A DNA stretch of 64,000 bases, from positions 10,688,101 to 10,752,100 of the forward strand of contig JAJEKV010000015.1 of NCBI GenBank assembly GCA_021234155.1, written 5' to 3'. The translations under genes and the position numbers were made by a program. Below are positions 44,759 to 55,295 of this stretch, one piece after another. Numbering within the stretch: position 1 is the stretch's first letter; each line of letters opens with the position of its first letter. Below the pieces are notes generated by a model, which made no database searches, had not been told where the DNA came from, and saw nothing but the letters and a program-made list of their open reading frames with translations. Source of the stretch: Isoetes taiwanensis. Its lineage: Eukaryota > Streptophyta > Lycopodiopsida > Isoetales > Isoetaceae.

Positions 44759-46296
44759 GGATTCATCACACTTCTCAAAAGCTCGCAAAACTGGCTCTCT
44801 GTAAGTAGGTAATTGTCAAATAGCATCTACACTGTGTCCTGCATGAATTGTACTTAGGTAATTTATTTTCCTTGCTTCCATTGCAGTGGCAAAAAGGAAA
44901 GGTGTCTTTGATGATCTTGCGGGGTTATGGTTTTGAATTGATTGTCAAAATATGACTTTGAACTATGATTTAAGCCACTTCACCCTCTGGCCATGGAGGG
45001 CAACCCTCCGTGCGCAGCACCTTGTTTTATTTTTTTAGCAGGGTTGCCTAACCCGAGCTGCCCACTTTCCTGAAATTCTAGCTATGCCACATGTCATGCC
45101 ACATAGGCCAAATTATGTCTATTTTCATATCTACGGTTAGGAAAATTAGAAAGTAAAAAAAATTCCACTTAGGATGGTCTTCCGGAGATGCCTGCGATGG
45201 CGATCCGTCGTCGTATCTCGGCCTCATGGCCATCGACGGACCATCTTCAAACTCTCAAACAAGCCGCAAGAGGCAAATTTTCTAAATTCTGAAGATACTG
45301 AAATTTGTCGCTTTCCCCTATAGGGTTTGTCCCTTGGGCGCCCACATTGATCATCAAGGCGGCTCGGTGCGACAATAGCTCTCGATTCTGGCGTTTTACT
45401 CGGCCTTACTGCTTTAAATTTGCAACAGATCAAGCTCAAATCCATGCAATTCAAAGGAGAGGTAAGCTTTTCATTTTCTAATGCTGCAATGGTAAATATG
45501 GCATCACCGTTAAAGGAAAATGTTTTGAAAGAAACTCTTCAAGAAGCTGCTCTTTTAGAAAGCAAATGCAAGTGGGGAATTTATGCCCTTGGTGGTGTGT
45601 ATTCGCTTTTGGTTCGAGGATATTGCCTCAGCAAAGGGATCTATGGAATTGTAGATGGCAGAGATGGCTTCCATGGCTGTGGCGTTAGTTCTTAGTTCCT
45701 CTGCAGCTATAGGTATTGCACTTCTTATGGCTCTTGAACAAGCAAATGGAATTTGTGTATCTGTTGAAGAAAATGTAAACAGTCTACGTCGGATTGCAAG
45801 TGTACTATAAGGAGCTAAAGGTTAAAAGAATTATGTTTTATTGGGGATTTAAATACCCTCATTATGTATGAGATTTTCTACTGCAAGATAAACTTCTCAA
45901 TGTTTATTTGTCTTCCGCTGATTCTTGACCTATGGGCAGTTTCAGTCTCTTGCTGGTTCTTGCCCGTTGGTTCACTATTGGTGGCCTGTTGACTTGCTGT
46001 TGACAAATAGCAATGTTCCTCGAGATAAGTCATATCTGGAAGAGACATAAAGCTTAAACAGGGTTCTAGAAAATACAATCAGGATTCTGGAGCTTTTTGC
46101 ATAGTCTTGAGCAAAATTGAAGTCTGGAATTTTTTTATTCTATATTCATTTTTCTTTAGCTTAGATTAGTCAGGAGGGATGTCTTTAAATCTGCAAGTAT
46201 AAATTTTTTTTCTCTAACTTCTGGAATATACAAGATATTTTATCAAATATTCTTACCCTTTTCCATTTAGCAATGCAGAGATCTAGGTGATTTCAG
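44759..46296 (+). other. Stretch without a recognisable gene
   Basis: Exon-like frames occur at about 45445-45800 (SPLKENVLKETLQEAALLES; VALVLSSSAAIGIALLMALE), the second in another frame and possibly the remnant of a small host gene. I do not recognise either. Upstream VPS54 exons were looked for here and not found. Confidence 0.35.
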
Positions 46297-47730
46297 TGTA
46301 TATATCAGAAGCAAGAAAAGCATTATTGTTAACAGAAATTGATCGTGTTGCTCAGGTACATGACACGATTATACCCAAGATTATAAAACTTTCTTGTTTC
46401 TCAATTTTGTTTTGCTGAGCTATTAGTACCCTGCCAGCGAAAAAAGCCACAGTTTATGAAACAATTAGGATAATCACATATGTACAGTATTGGCAGAACA
46501 AAACAAAGCTGTAAATTGTCAAGATCCTTCTATATGATATTTACAACATATTTATTTTTGCGTTTTAAAGCATTTAATAGTTCTTACACCAAATAGTAGC
46601 TTTTTGCTGCACTTATATTTTGGTTATCAACTGGTCCCTAGACTCTACTTAATACACACTATGCTTGTGGGTACCTTCCCTTTAAAAGTGCATTTGGAAG
46701 GGTTTTTGCATCTTCTCATTCGAGCTTGCTTCTTTGCCCCATTTATTTATCTGGGGTAGAATTGTGTTTAAATGAAGAACATTATTGGGAAACATCAGAT
46801 ACAGGACTATAGGTTGCACAGGGATGAAATATATTCCAAGTTGGTGCAAATCATGAAAGAAAGGCTTCTAGTACACATTCGCTCATTACAACAATTTACT
46901 GAGATATGGAATCGACCAGACGATGATATGCAACCTAGTCAATTTGCAAAATCGTTGACCAAGGTATGATGATTTATCCGTTTATGTTGCATTTTGAGAG
47001 ATCATGCTACTTTTGCCTTATATTTTAGGAGGCTGGAGTTCTACATAGGGTGCTTTCTCCAATTTTACAAGAATCTGAAATACGTTTAATATTTACGTGA
47101 GTTGTCTTGATTGTTTCCTGGTCTTTAGGAATTCATGCATTTATCGTTGCTTCTTTCTTTGCGCTATCATTTTGTCCATAAGTGGAGTGATAGAAATACT
47201 GCCCTGCCTCTTTGCTGATAGTAAAGTCAATGGCACTTTATCTGGAAACAGGAAAGGATTGAATTGAATAAAAGATGTAGGTTTGGGCTTGAGGTCTAAG
47301 AATAGTCCTTCAAAATTGCAAAGGCACCTAATTTATATCCTTTATCTCATGCATGGTTGAATGCAGAAATACTATTTGTACTATTTTAGCAAGACAAAGA
47401 CATCAAGTACACCACTTTCTGATCTTTATATTTCCTAATGTAGGAGAGTTGTTGCATTATTTCACTCTCAGCTTGCAGATGCATTTTCCAAACTAGACCT
47501 AACAACTCTTCAATCCAAGAAAAGGTACTATTGGCTTGTCATCTTGGCATGTGATATTTTTCTGGGTCTAATAGGATATTTTGTCATTATATAGATTATA
47601 TAGGGATGCACATCATATTTTGTCATCTTTATGTGGGCTGCCAATTGAAATTACTGATGCCGAGGACGGTGGCCAAATGGCGGGGCAGCTTGATGAGTTT
47701 TTAGTCAAAATGGAGGGGATCGAAGAATAA
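46297..47730 (+). CDS. VPS54: VPS54 (GARP/EARP tethering complex) 3' end, five exons
   Basis: Exons 46297-46355, 46805-46963, 47029-47096, 47444-47524 and 47595-47730 all have GT-AG borders, and the phase is kept through every junction to the TAA at 47728. They encode the conserved C-terminus: EARKALLLTEIDRVAQ, DYRLHRDEIYSKLVQIMKER, WNRPDDDMQPSQFAKSLTK, VALFHSQLADAFSKL and the terminal GQLDEFLVK. This order matches plant VPS54, which tethers endosome-derived vesicles at the trans-Golgi. Exons for the first several hundred residues are absent from the window upstream, unless separated by a very long intron. It is therefore either a truncated copy or the end of a gene with a large intron beyond the PPR region. 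Confidence 0.85.
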
Positions 47731-48159
47731 TATTTATTCTTAAATGAGTATCAGGTTTGGTGCCGAAAGCATGGCCTTGAATTCTAATCAGATGTGGTTC
47801 TGGAATATGATTTCACAATGCCTAGAAAGCCCTATCTTAGGGCAGAGTTAGCTGGATGACATCTGGAAGCTGTTTTTATGTATATTGGCAATGTTTATTA
47901 TGCTCTCTGCTTATTATTTTTTGACAGAGATATGATTTATCTCAACTTAGCGAGAGCACGTTGTTCCTACCAAAGCTCATATAGGTAGGATAAACTGTGG
48001 ACGATTTTAGCATAATCATGCAAATATCTCAAAGTTCTGCACTGTCTCAGATTCTCTTCCGTCCCTACAATCTTTTCCCAAAGTCTGCCTCTCTGACTGT
48101 GTCACAGTTCCCCACAACCCATTTTTATATTCTTACTCCGGGCAACGAGAGCTATCGGA
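47731..48159 (+). other. VPS54 3' flank, no other gene seen
   Basis: This is the presumed 3' UTR and spacer between VPS54 and dispersed repeat C. No coding similarity was noticed. Confidence 0.4.
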
Positions 48160-48495
48160 TGGGCATATTTGCTCTTTATTCCTTGATCTGGACCGTACAT
48201 AGTGATCCTCGTTTGTGGGGTATGCATGTACAAGTTTTTGTATACTGTATATTGAGATTTGCAAAATACTATAAGGTTTGAGAGAATGTACTTAATGGTG
48301 TTAATTTTATACATGTATTGTATATATAGTTTTGAGGCTCTCGCTGCCCTACGTAACCCCCCGTGTGAATATGCACCCAAACCAAAGGGGGTTTAAGGGG
48401 GATTTTAATTTAAATGTGTTAAATGCAATGGTTTGTGTTAATAATGCTAATGGTAGTTGTGTGTTTATTGTTATATTAAAAATTTTTTTGGGCCC
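48160..48495 (+). repeat. Dispersed repeat C, copy 2
   Basis: It contains CCTCGTTTGTGGGGTATGCA, CTCTCGCTGCCCTACGTAAC and AAACCAAAGGGGGTTTAAGG, which is the inverted counterpart of 26683-27095. It lies just downstream of the truncated kinase (minus strand), where later kinase exons would be expected. Confidence 0.75.
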
Positions 48496-48635
48496 GAACA
48501 AACATAGGAAAACTTTATGGGCCTAAATATTAATTACTAAAAAGCATAATAACATCAAGACAAACAAATTATTTCCATTGCAAACAACTATGAGTACATT
48601 TTATAATCTCAATTCCCTGCATCACAATGGATCAC

Positions 48636-49470
48636 CTTAACATCACGATGAATATGTCCATGTCGATGAAGGTAGTCCAAAGCTTTTAAAGATTCTTTTA
48701 AAAATGTGGCAATAATAGTCTCCTCGAAATGATCTAGGTATACTGCCTTCATTATGTGCAGACATAAGCCTCCAGTCATATATGGCATAACCACCCAAAG
48801 GTTACAGTCTACAACAAATGAACAATACGACTTTACAACATTGGGATGATTAATGAGGCTCATTGTTTGAGCCTCCCTTCGGATGTCATCCTGCAAATCA
48901 AGAAATGACTTACATAATTATTGGCCATCAATGCATCATCCATAAAAACTATATGCTGCACAGATTTTAGTGCCTACTTTATAAATTAAGAAGAAAAAAT
49001 CTTCCAACACCTATAAGTTACCATGTATTTTAAAACAAATGTTCTTACAAACCAAATGCAACGAACTTGGCAACGAACTTGTCATACATGGGCGGAGCAA
49101 CTATGACAATGGTTAGAAGATTATGAATGTGTAAGGAGATACTTTTGGCTGTGCATTTTCATTCCTTAACTATAAGGTCGTAAAACATCCAAAGCAAACA
49201 TTTTACATGTTTGATACCAAGAAGTGTGCTTAGAAGATAAGCCCCATCCATCAGGAAATTACAAACGCAAAATTTAGCATCTTAGTTATTTATTATTATT
49301 AGAGGAAGTAAGTTACAGATTGCTCTTGCATCTCTCTAGATCGAGACTTTTAACCGCAACCACTTCATTGAATGGAATGCATAGTGCTCTGTGTACACCT
49401 TTAACTTTGAAGCCTTGTCCTATTTCCTCTAGAATTTTACACTCAAGATGATCCCAATGGATGTTGTCTT
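48636..49470 (-). pseudogene. STE20/OSR1-type protein kinase fragment, two exons
   Basis: The exon at about 49470-49317 has the nucleotide-binding loop region: CKILEEIGQGFKVKGVHRAL, then CIPFNEVVAVKSLDLERC, which includes the catalytic Lys. The exon at 48890-48636 continues DDIRREAQTMSLINHPNVVK, LWVVMPYMTGGLCLHIM and HGHIHRDVK up to a GTGATC donor. This is the N-lobe and catalytic loop of a plant STE20/OSR1-like kinase. With the visible donor (GTAACT) and acceptor (TTGCAG) the two exons are one base out of phase. The exons for the DFG segment and beyond are missing, and the position downstream is occupied by dispersed repeat C. A non-functional fragment is likely. Confidence 0.8.
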
Positions 49471-49905
49471 GCCGCCACAGTCAATTATAAAAGCTGATAT
49501 CTAAAATATACCCTGTATAACATGCTCCACCTTTGAATGATCTCGCTTTTAGCAGGATCAGAACCCTTTCTAAGTTTCAGACACGGATGTGGAACGTTTT
49601 CATAAAAATTATCTAGAATAGGGCATCGCTCACATCCACAATGGGGTGATATACAATTTGTCTTTAGACTTAGCGGATGTAGTTTGATCAACAAATGCAT
49701 CATCAGAGAGGCTCGGATTTTTAGCATCTACAGAAACAGAGTCACATTGGAAAAGGACTTCAATTTCCTCTGTATCATCTGCGGCATCATGTTGATCACT
49801 TAGATGTAGGTCTTCCAAGCCGTCTTCACTAGTAATCAGCATTTTTAAGTAATGTAAAGAGATAAAGCAAGAAAAATACCAGTGAAAGGCCCTGGGTTTC
49901 GGCCA
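49471..49905 (-). other. Upstream flank of the kinase fragment
   Basis: An acidic minus frame at 49842-49630 (EDGLEDLHLSDQHDAADDTE) might be a further exon of an unknown gene. No family is recognised and its link to the kinase is unproven. Confidence 0.3.
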
Positions 49906-50206
49906 TCACCATTTCGAAATAGCTGTACAAAGGAAGACATGAACCTGGAAGCTAGATAGGAAAAGATATACAGGAGCCGTTGCTTCATCCCTGGCAAAGC
50001 AAAGAAGAATGATTAAATACTCGTGGAAATTGCAGACAAAGAAAACATTAGCCAAGCAGCATCCGTGTTTGTTATACATGTCAACGAGAGCATTGCGAAC
50101 AAAAATATCGCATCCAACAGCAATGTCTTTGGAACTCCCGAAAATAGCGTACAAGAGGGGAGACAAGAAGTTGGAATCTGGGGGGCAAAAAAATAAAACC
50201 GTTTAA
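49906..50206 (-). pseudogene. PPR repeat fragment
   Basis: The minus frame has SPLLYAIFGSSKDIAVGCDI and FVRNALVDMYNKHGC, the pattern of an L-type repeat followed by an S-type repeat of PLS PPR proteins. Sequence before and after does not continue the repeats, so this is a short remnant. Confidence 0.6.
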
Positions 50207-50804
50207 TCTATAAAACATGCATTCTTGCACAAGCATACTTACAGAGGCCAAGGAGCAGTGGTAAATTTGCGAGTCTTGCATAGGCAATTCCCCGCAAGCA
50301 AAAGAGAAATATGTACTGCATTCCCAGGATGAATTGTCTGTGTTTGGACTGATTTTTGAACTGACGGAATGGGTCATCAGGGAAAAACGTCTCCTTGCTA
50401 GCCTATCTGCTGTCAGATTTGTAAGAATCGGCCATAAGCATAATAAGAAAGTTCAATAGATCATGGAAGCAGCCACCCCGAAGCCCTTTTAGAATTCTGC
50501 GAAGCTGTCTTAAACACCCTGAAATCCCTGCAAGTTCCGACCCTGTGTGCTCTGCAAAAACAATGGGAGACATTAACTTCTCGGATCTGTTATAAGGATT
50601 TGCCTGATGAAAACTCAAGCCCATCAAGAGAGGATGAAATTCGAAACTTGTTAGTGTTGCAGAAGAACAGAGCTTCAGCGGCAGAGGTCTTTCCAGTAGA
50701 ACCCTAATTCCAGAAGAACCCTAAAGTAACACCTCTCGAGCCTTGCATGCCATATTCCATTTTTTCTTTTTTCAATATATTACATTTTTTTTTTCAAGGG
50801 GTTA
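50207..50804 (-). other. Stretch without a recognisable gene
   Basis: Minus frames such as 50627-50403 (SGCLRQLRRILKGLRGGCFH) show no known domain. Confidence 0.35.
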
Positions 50805-50980
50805 GACCATTGTCTAAGTGCCATAAAAAACAATGAAAGCGTATGCGCACTCTAGATATATGCATTAGTACGTCAATGGAAATACACCACAAAATCATAG
50901 CAAAACCTTAGTAAAAAACGTACAAAAATACAACAGTAACCCCCTGTTATAATGCTACATATTCATCCATCGAGTGCACC
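50805..50980 (-). repeat. Dispersed repeat B, copy 2
   Basis: It contains GCGCACTCTAGATATATGCA, CACAAAATCATAGCAAAACC and CCCCTGTTATAATGCTACAT, the inverted counterpart of 25715-25870. It lies just 3' of the ORF0-like frame on the minus strand. Confidence 0.75.
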
Positions 50981-51082
50981 ACCCCAAAATCAACACCTAA
51001 CAAAAGATTCTAACTGTAATCCTACTTTCTGACCAAGAGCAAACAGGATTGAACACCCTGGCTGCTGGACTGTTTCTATCCC

Positions 51083-51280
51083 CTATAAATCTCCTAACCA
51101 AGATTCTATTACCTGCACTTCAATATCTTCTTCCACAGACATGAAAGGGATAATGGGATGGAAGAAGTCCTCCGGAAAAAATTGATGATACACCAAGCTC
51201 CTCCAAAGGACTGCATCTTCTCCTTCTAACCAACCACAAGAGATCTTCAATCCATCAGCAAGGATGGTGAAGCATCTCAT
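51083..51280 (-). CDS. Stand-alone frame related to the LINE leader ORF
   Basis: This 65-codon frame starts MRCFTILADGLKISCGWLEG and contains LWRSLVYHQFFPEDFFHP and VQVIESWLGDL. It aligns along its length with the LINE leader ORF at 5568-5861: FTIL, ISCG, LW.SLV.HQFFP and IESW are shared, about 40% identity by eye. No LINE ORF1 or EN-RT sequence follows it. A TATA motif (51306-51313) stands about 30 bases upstream. It may be a host gene from which the LINE borrowed the sequence, or a remnant of another LINE. Function is unknown. Confidence 0.45.
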   Translation of the reverse strand: MRCFTILADGLKISCGWLEGEDAVLWRSLVYHQFFPEDFFHPIIPFMSVEEDIEVQVIESWLGDL

Positions 51281-51305
51281 GGCTGTGGTCTAGGGTGCCT
51301 TTGCC

Positions 51306-51313
51306 CTTATAAA
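51306..51313 (-). promoter_or_regulatory. Candidate TATA box before the ORF0-like frame
   Basis: On the minus strand TTTATAAG lies within GCCCCTGTTTATAAGGGC, about 30 bases before the ATG at 51280. The leader would be very short if this were the core promoter. Confidence 0.3.
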
Positions 51314-52299
51314 CAGGGGCACGGGAAAAGCCCTGTGCCATGGCACTTCTGAGAAAGAACTGGTAAAATATCACTATATTTGTGCCTTTTATGTTTTATT
51401 TCTTATCTTCTATATCCATACCATATGCCAAAAACGTATTTAGATTGCATGTAGATATCCAAGTAATGCTCTTCTTATATGGGAATTTGAAAATCTGTGT
51501 GGCAGATTTACACTGTGCCATACCACAAGGGACATGTGAATGATTCAATTTTGTGGTTTATAAGTGATGATTTGGGGCATGGATTTACAATTATTCGGAT
51601 GTATAACAATATAGACCTGAACAGGATGCTGATCATGGTGATAAAAAGCATGGTGGCATAAAAGAAGGAACTAAGCTTATCCTTTACTACTGGTTGAAGG
51701 AACATGACAATCGCGCTGGAAGATGGTTCAAGTCTGATTTCCGTATGTAAAGAGTGCTACAAATAAGCTTATAAGCTTACAGTTTGCTTAATGAAAATGT
51801 AGCTTACTACTTGATGAGAATATGTTTTGAATCTTTGCTGAAAAATGTGCCTATGTATATTTTCTTTAATGGAATTTTCTTTGTGTATACAAACATGACA
51901 TAATCATCTCAGCTATTGTACCAAACTTTAAGCTCTATTACTAAATTCTAATGTTATCTTCAATACTATTACCAAGCCTTAAGTTCTAGTACTATTTAGT
52001 GCTTGCTTTTAATAATGTTCCCTTAGTGCTTTTGCTTTCATCATGATCCCTTCGCATTGAAGTTTTGATTACATGAACGAATATAATATATCAGTGTTGT
52101 GGGTATGCATCGAAGAAAGTAAAAGATAAACTTTTGGATTTGCAAATCCAACCCATTTGCACAATATAGCATTCTAGATGATAGAAATGTGTGACGACCG
52201 CTTAGGGTGCTTTCCCATGGGCCGAAATTCAATTACCACACTTAAAATACCAACACAAATCCATCTGCCTAGCCTTCTTCCCAACCCCGCAGTTCTGCT

Positions 52300-52300
<1 letters not shown>
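51314..52300 (+). other. Stretch without a recognisable gene
   Basis: Exon-like plus-strand pieces occur near 51510-51750 (YHKGHVNDSILWFISDDLGH; GTKLILYYWLKEHDNRAGRW), but no family is recognised and the frames are broken. Confidence 0.3.
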
Positions 52301-52301
<1 letters not shown>

Positions 52302-52337
<36 letters not shown>

Positions 52338-54190
52338 ACGACAAACTTTATTGAAACTCCAAGCCAAAAGTAAAATACAAATGCTGAGGCGGGAATAAAA
52401 TCTCAGAGGATAATCATGATCCACTGAGTAGAACCACCAGCAACACACTCAAATAGGACTCAAATATCAACTGTCGCTTGGCAGGAGCAAGCAAAGAGCA
52501 ATGGTAGGCCTTAGCAATTCTAGCTTGTGTGTCCTGGGGATAACTGCAGGAGGAATATCCAAACTCCGAAAGATACACTGTCTTCTGTGCTTCCAGATGG
52601 ACCACAACAACCATCCTGATGCTAAATGAAATGCTTGGCTCCGCAACTTATTCCAAGTATCTGGATAAATAGCCAGAAGCACTTGCTGACTCGTCAAGTG
52701 CTCGTCAATGTCATGTGAAAAAGAGAAAGCAGCCAAGACCAAACAGGCTAGAGATGATCACATAAAAAGAAACAATGCTCAATGGTCTCATCCCTTTGCT
52801 TGCACAGTGGGCAGAGTGCTGACACTCGAGGATCAAATCTGTGGACAAGCACATTCACACGAGGGCATCTGTGAAGAATCTGCCACCAAAGCACAGCCAC
52901 CTTAGGATAGAGTAGTTTATCCCAAGCCCAAGTCCACATACGTCTCCAACTAGGAGGTGAGAGTTGAAGGGACCACCTAGTGGATGGCGGAAGGATATCA
53001 CCATTGACAAGCAGCCTATACATAGAGTTCACAAGCCTATGCTCGTGAACACCAGGAAACCCACATGCACCCTTCAATAGCCTCTGGAGCAACCAATGGC
53101 AGAGTACTAGCAACCTTTTGCCAAATTGGTCTGTCCCATTGAGACAATGAGAATTTTGTTTGAAAGATTTGCCATGTCGCTAACCGGCCAGAATCATACC
53201 ATGCCGCAACTGTCAAGATTCCTGCTAACCTCCAATTTAGTGGATGAACTAAGGCACAAAGTGGAAGATTATTTTCGACAGGTATCCACCAACAAGGGGC
53301 ACTCAACTGATGATATGCAGCAAGATCAATACGAAATAAGGTCCGTACTGTCTCCCAAGACTCCAGCAAGCCTTTTAAGAAAGGGGAGGCATTAGGAAAA
53401 GGGCTAATAAAAGAGACCCCAAGGAAGAAGCGGTTTTAACGAAGCTTTCCCAAAAGGAACACAATGTGCAAGTGACTGCTTCACCAACCGCACTCCAGGT
53501 GCAACCATATCCTTAAGGACCCTTCAAATGAACTTAGAAATTAGAATCTTACTCTACAGATGGAAGTCTATCATACCCAAACCACCTGCAAATTTTGGTT
53601 TGGTGCATTTGCCATGCAACCTCGACCACAACATGCTCCTCAATCCCACCCCAAATAAAATTACGGACAACGGGTAATAATCACCTGAAATTTTGACTGA
53701 GAAGCCAGAAGAGCAGAGGCCATATAGATGTGGGAATTACTTAAAGCATGCTTAGCAACAGTTATTCGCGCTGGCAGAGAGAGCGTAGCAGTATTCCACC
53801 AAAAAAAATGCTTTCGCAACCCTTCTATGATAATATCCCAAGCATCGGAGGTAGAAATATGAATGCCCATAGGAATACCAAGAAGTTTAGTAGCCTTCCT
53901 ATGAGAAAGCACCTTCCAAGGACAATCCGCAACACAAGGAGGCACAACCCCATCAAGCGTCCATAATGCAGAACACTTTGGCCAACCAACAAGAACTCCA
54001 GATGCTAAAGAGAAAGTATCAAGAAGAAGCTTTGCATTCTGAAGATTGTCCGCATCAGCAACAAGAAAGAGAAACGTGTCATCAACATACTGGTTACAAA
54101 TTTCCTGTGAACCACGGGAAGAACCAACTCATTAATAACTCTCAACTGAACCTCAACACCAATCCCAAATCATATCTCACCACATAACTC
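52302..54190 (-). mobile_element. 5'-truncated L1-like LINE
   Basis: On the minus strand the fragment starts within the RT (QYVDDTFLFL near 54090-54060, then LGIPMGIHISTSDAW). It runs through the zf-RVT region (LYPKVAVLWWQILHRCPRVN; CPLCKQRDETIEHCFFLC) and a C-terminal segment (GWLLWSIWKHRRQCIFRSL), and ends in an A run, seen as T at 52302-52333. The frames are broken several times. The sequence is distinct from the 5351-13467 LINE (YVDD rather than YADD), so it is a different family or lineage. The target duplication was not found. Confidence 0.88.
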
Positions 54191-55171
54191 AAATAGGAAG
54201 GTCGTAAAGGTCAACACCAGGCAATTTCATTGTGTTTCAGACTGCCATTATAAACCATAATGGCCTAGTCTTCCCTTAGATTTAGAAGTTATAATTTTTT
54301 TGAAGTTTTGAGACGATAGAACGTTTTCCAAGATAAGTGCAGTAATACAAGTTTTTTAAAAAAGTAATTTCCATTAGATTCAAAAGTTCTGAAGTTACAA
54401 CAGATTCAAGATCAATGATCTTCATTCCAGAAATCAAAATAAAAAGGGGACCTATCAGTAGACATTTCTTGAGTAATATCAAGATCAAATGTCGGGACAT
54501 CACTCTCAATGTCCTCCATATTACTACAAGAAAAACTTAAGCAATGTTTAGAAGCCGACACCAGAATCAAAAGCACGATAGACGCCATGAGCAAGTACTC
54601 AATAAACCTCTCCACGGAAACTTGCAAGGAAAAAACAGAATCATGTTAGAATCTTGAAAAAATAATCTAACATTACAACAACCGTGCTTACCATTTTGAA
54701 GATTGGCGCCTCCAAACGCTTGTCAACGATGCTAAACAAGGAAAAAGCAAGTTAAAACTTGCATGCAACAAGTTTTACCACATGCAAGAAACCTCTCTAC
54801 AGATGCCAAACTCGGTAATGAAGCAACAGCAGAAGATTAGAACACATTGCCGGACTAGAAAGCAACGAGCGCCACAGCCGGAGATCAAAAAATAAAAAAC
54901 CTTGTCAAGAAACTTCTGAAAACATCTCAGAACTTTGCCAAACTTTGCCAAACTCCGTTAGAGAGTAGCAACAACAGATTAAAGCCAAGCGTCGGCCGAA
55001 AAAGCAATGAGCGCCATAGCTCAACTAAGAAAAAGACAGAGCGCCATCGCCGGACTTCGATGACAACGTAGAAAAGGGAAAGCTGACATCGCGAAAAAAT
55101 CTTTTATACCTCCGCCACATCACCGCACACGTGGCGGACGAAATTGCCTGGATGTTGACCTTTACGCCGGA
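54191..55171 (-). other. Stretch without a recognisable gene
   Basis: A minus frame at 54627-54412 has a hydrophobic segment (IEYLLMASIVLLILVSASKH) but no recognised relatives. AATTGCCGGACT-type and CAAACTTTGC repeats suggest old non-coding sequence. Confidence 0.35.
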
Positions 55172-55295
55172 TAATGGCCGAGAGGAGGCCATTTCGGGAT
55201 ATAATGGCTGGCGGGCGGGTCAGTCCGCGGCCGCAGCCGTGACCAAGCCCGCCGCCAGGCCATTATATCCCGAAATGGCCTCCTCTCGGCCATTA
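55172..55295. mobile_element. 124-bp foldback with 37-bp arms
   Basis: TAATGGCCGAGAGGAGGCCA...GATATAATGGC at 55172-55208 is mirrored by its reverse complement ending CGGCCATTA at 55295. The loop is very GC-rich (CCGCGGCCGCAGCC). It looks like a small MITE; no target duplication was seen. Confidence 0.8.

Noticed and set aside
52302-52333. T run as a transcription terminator
   Set aside because: It is the reverse complement of a LINE poly(A) tail, directly 3' of LINE coding sequence.
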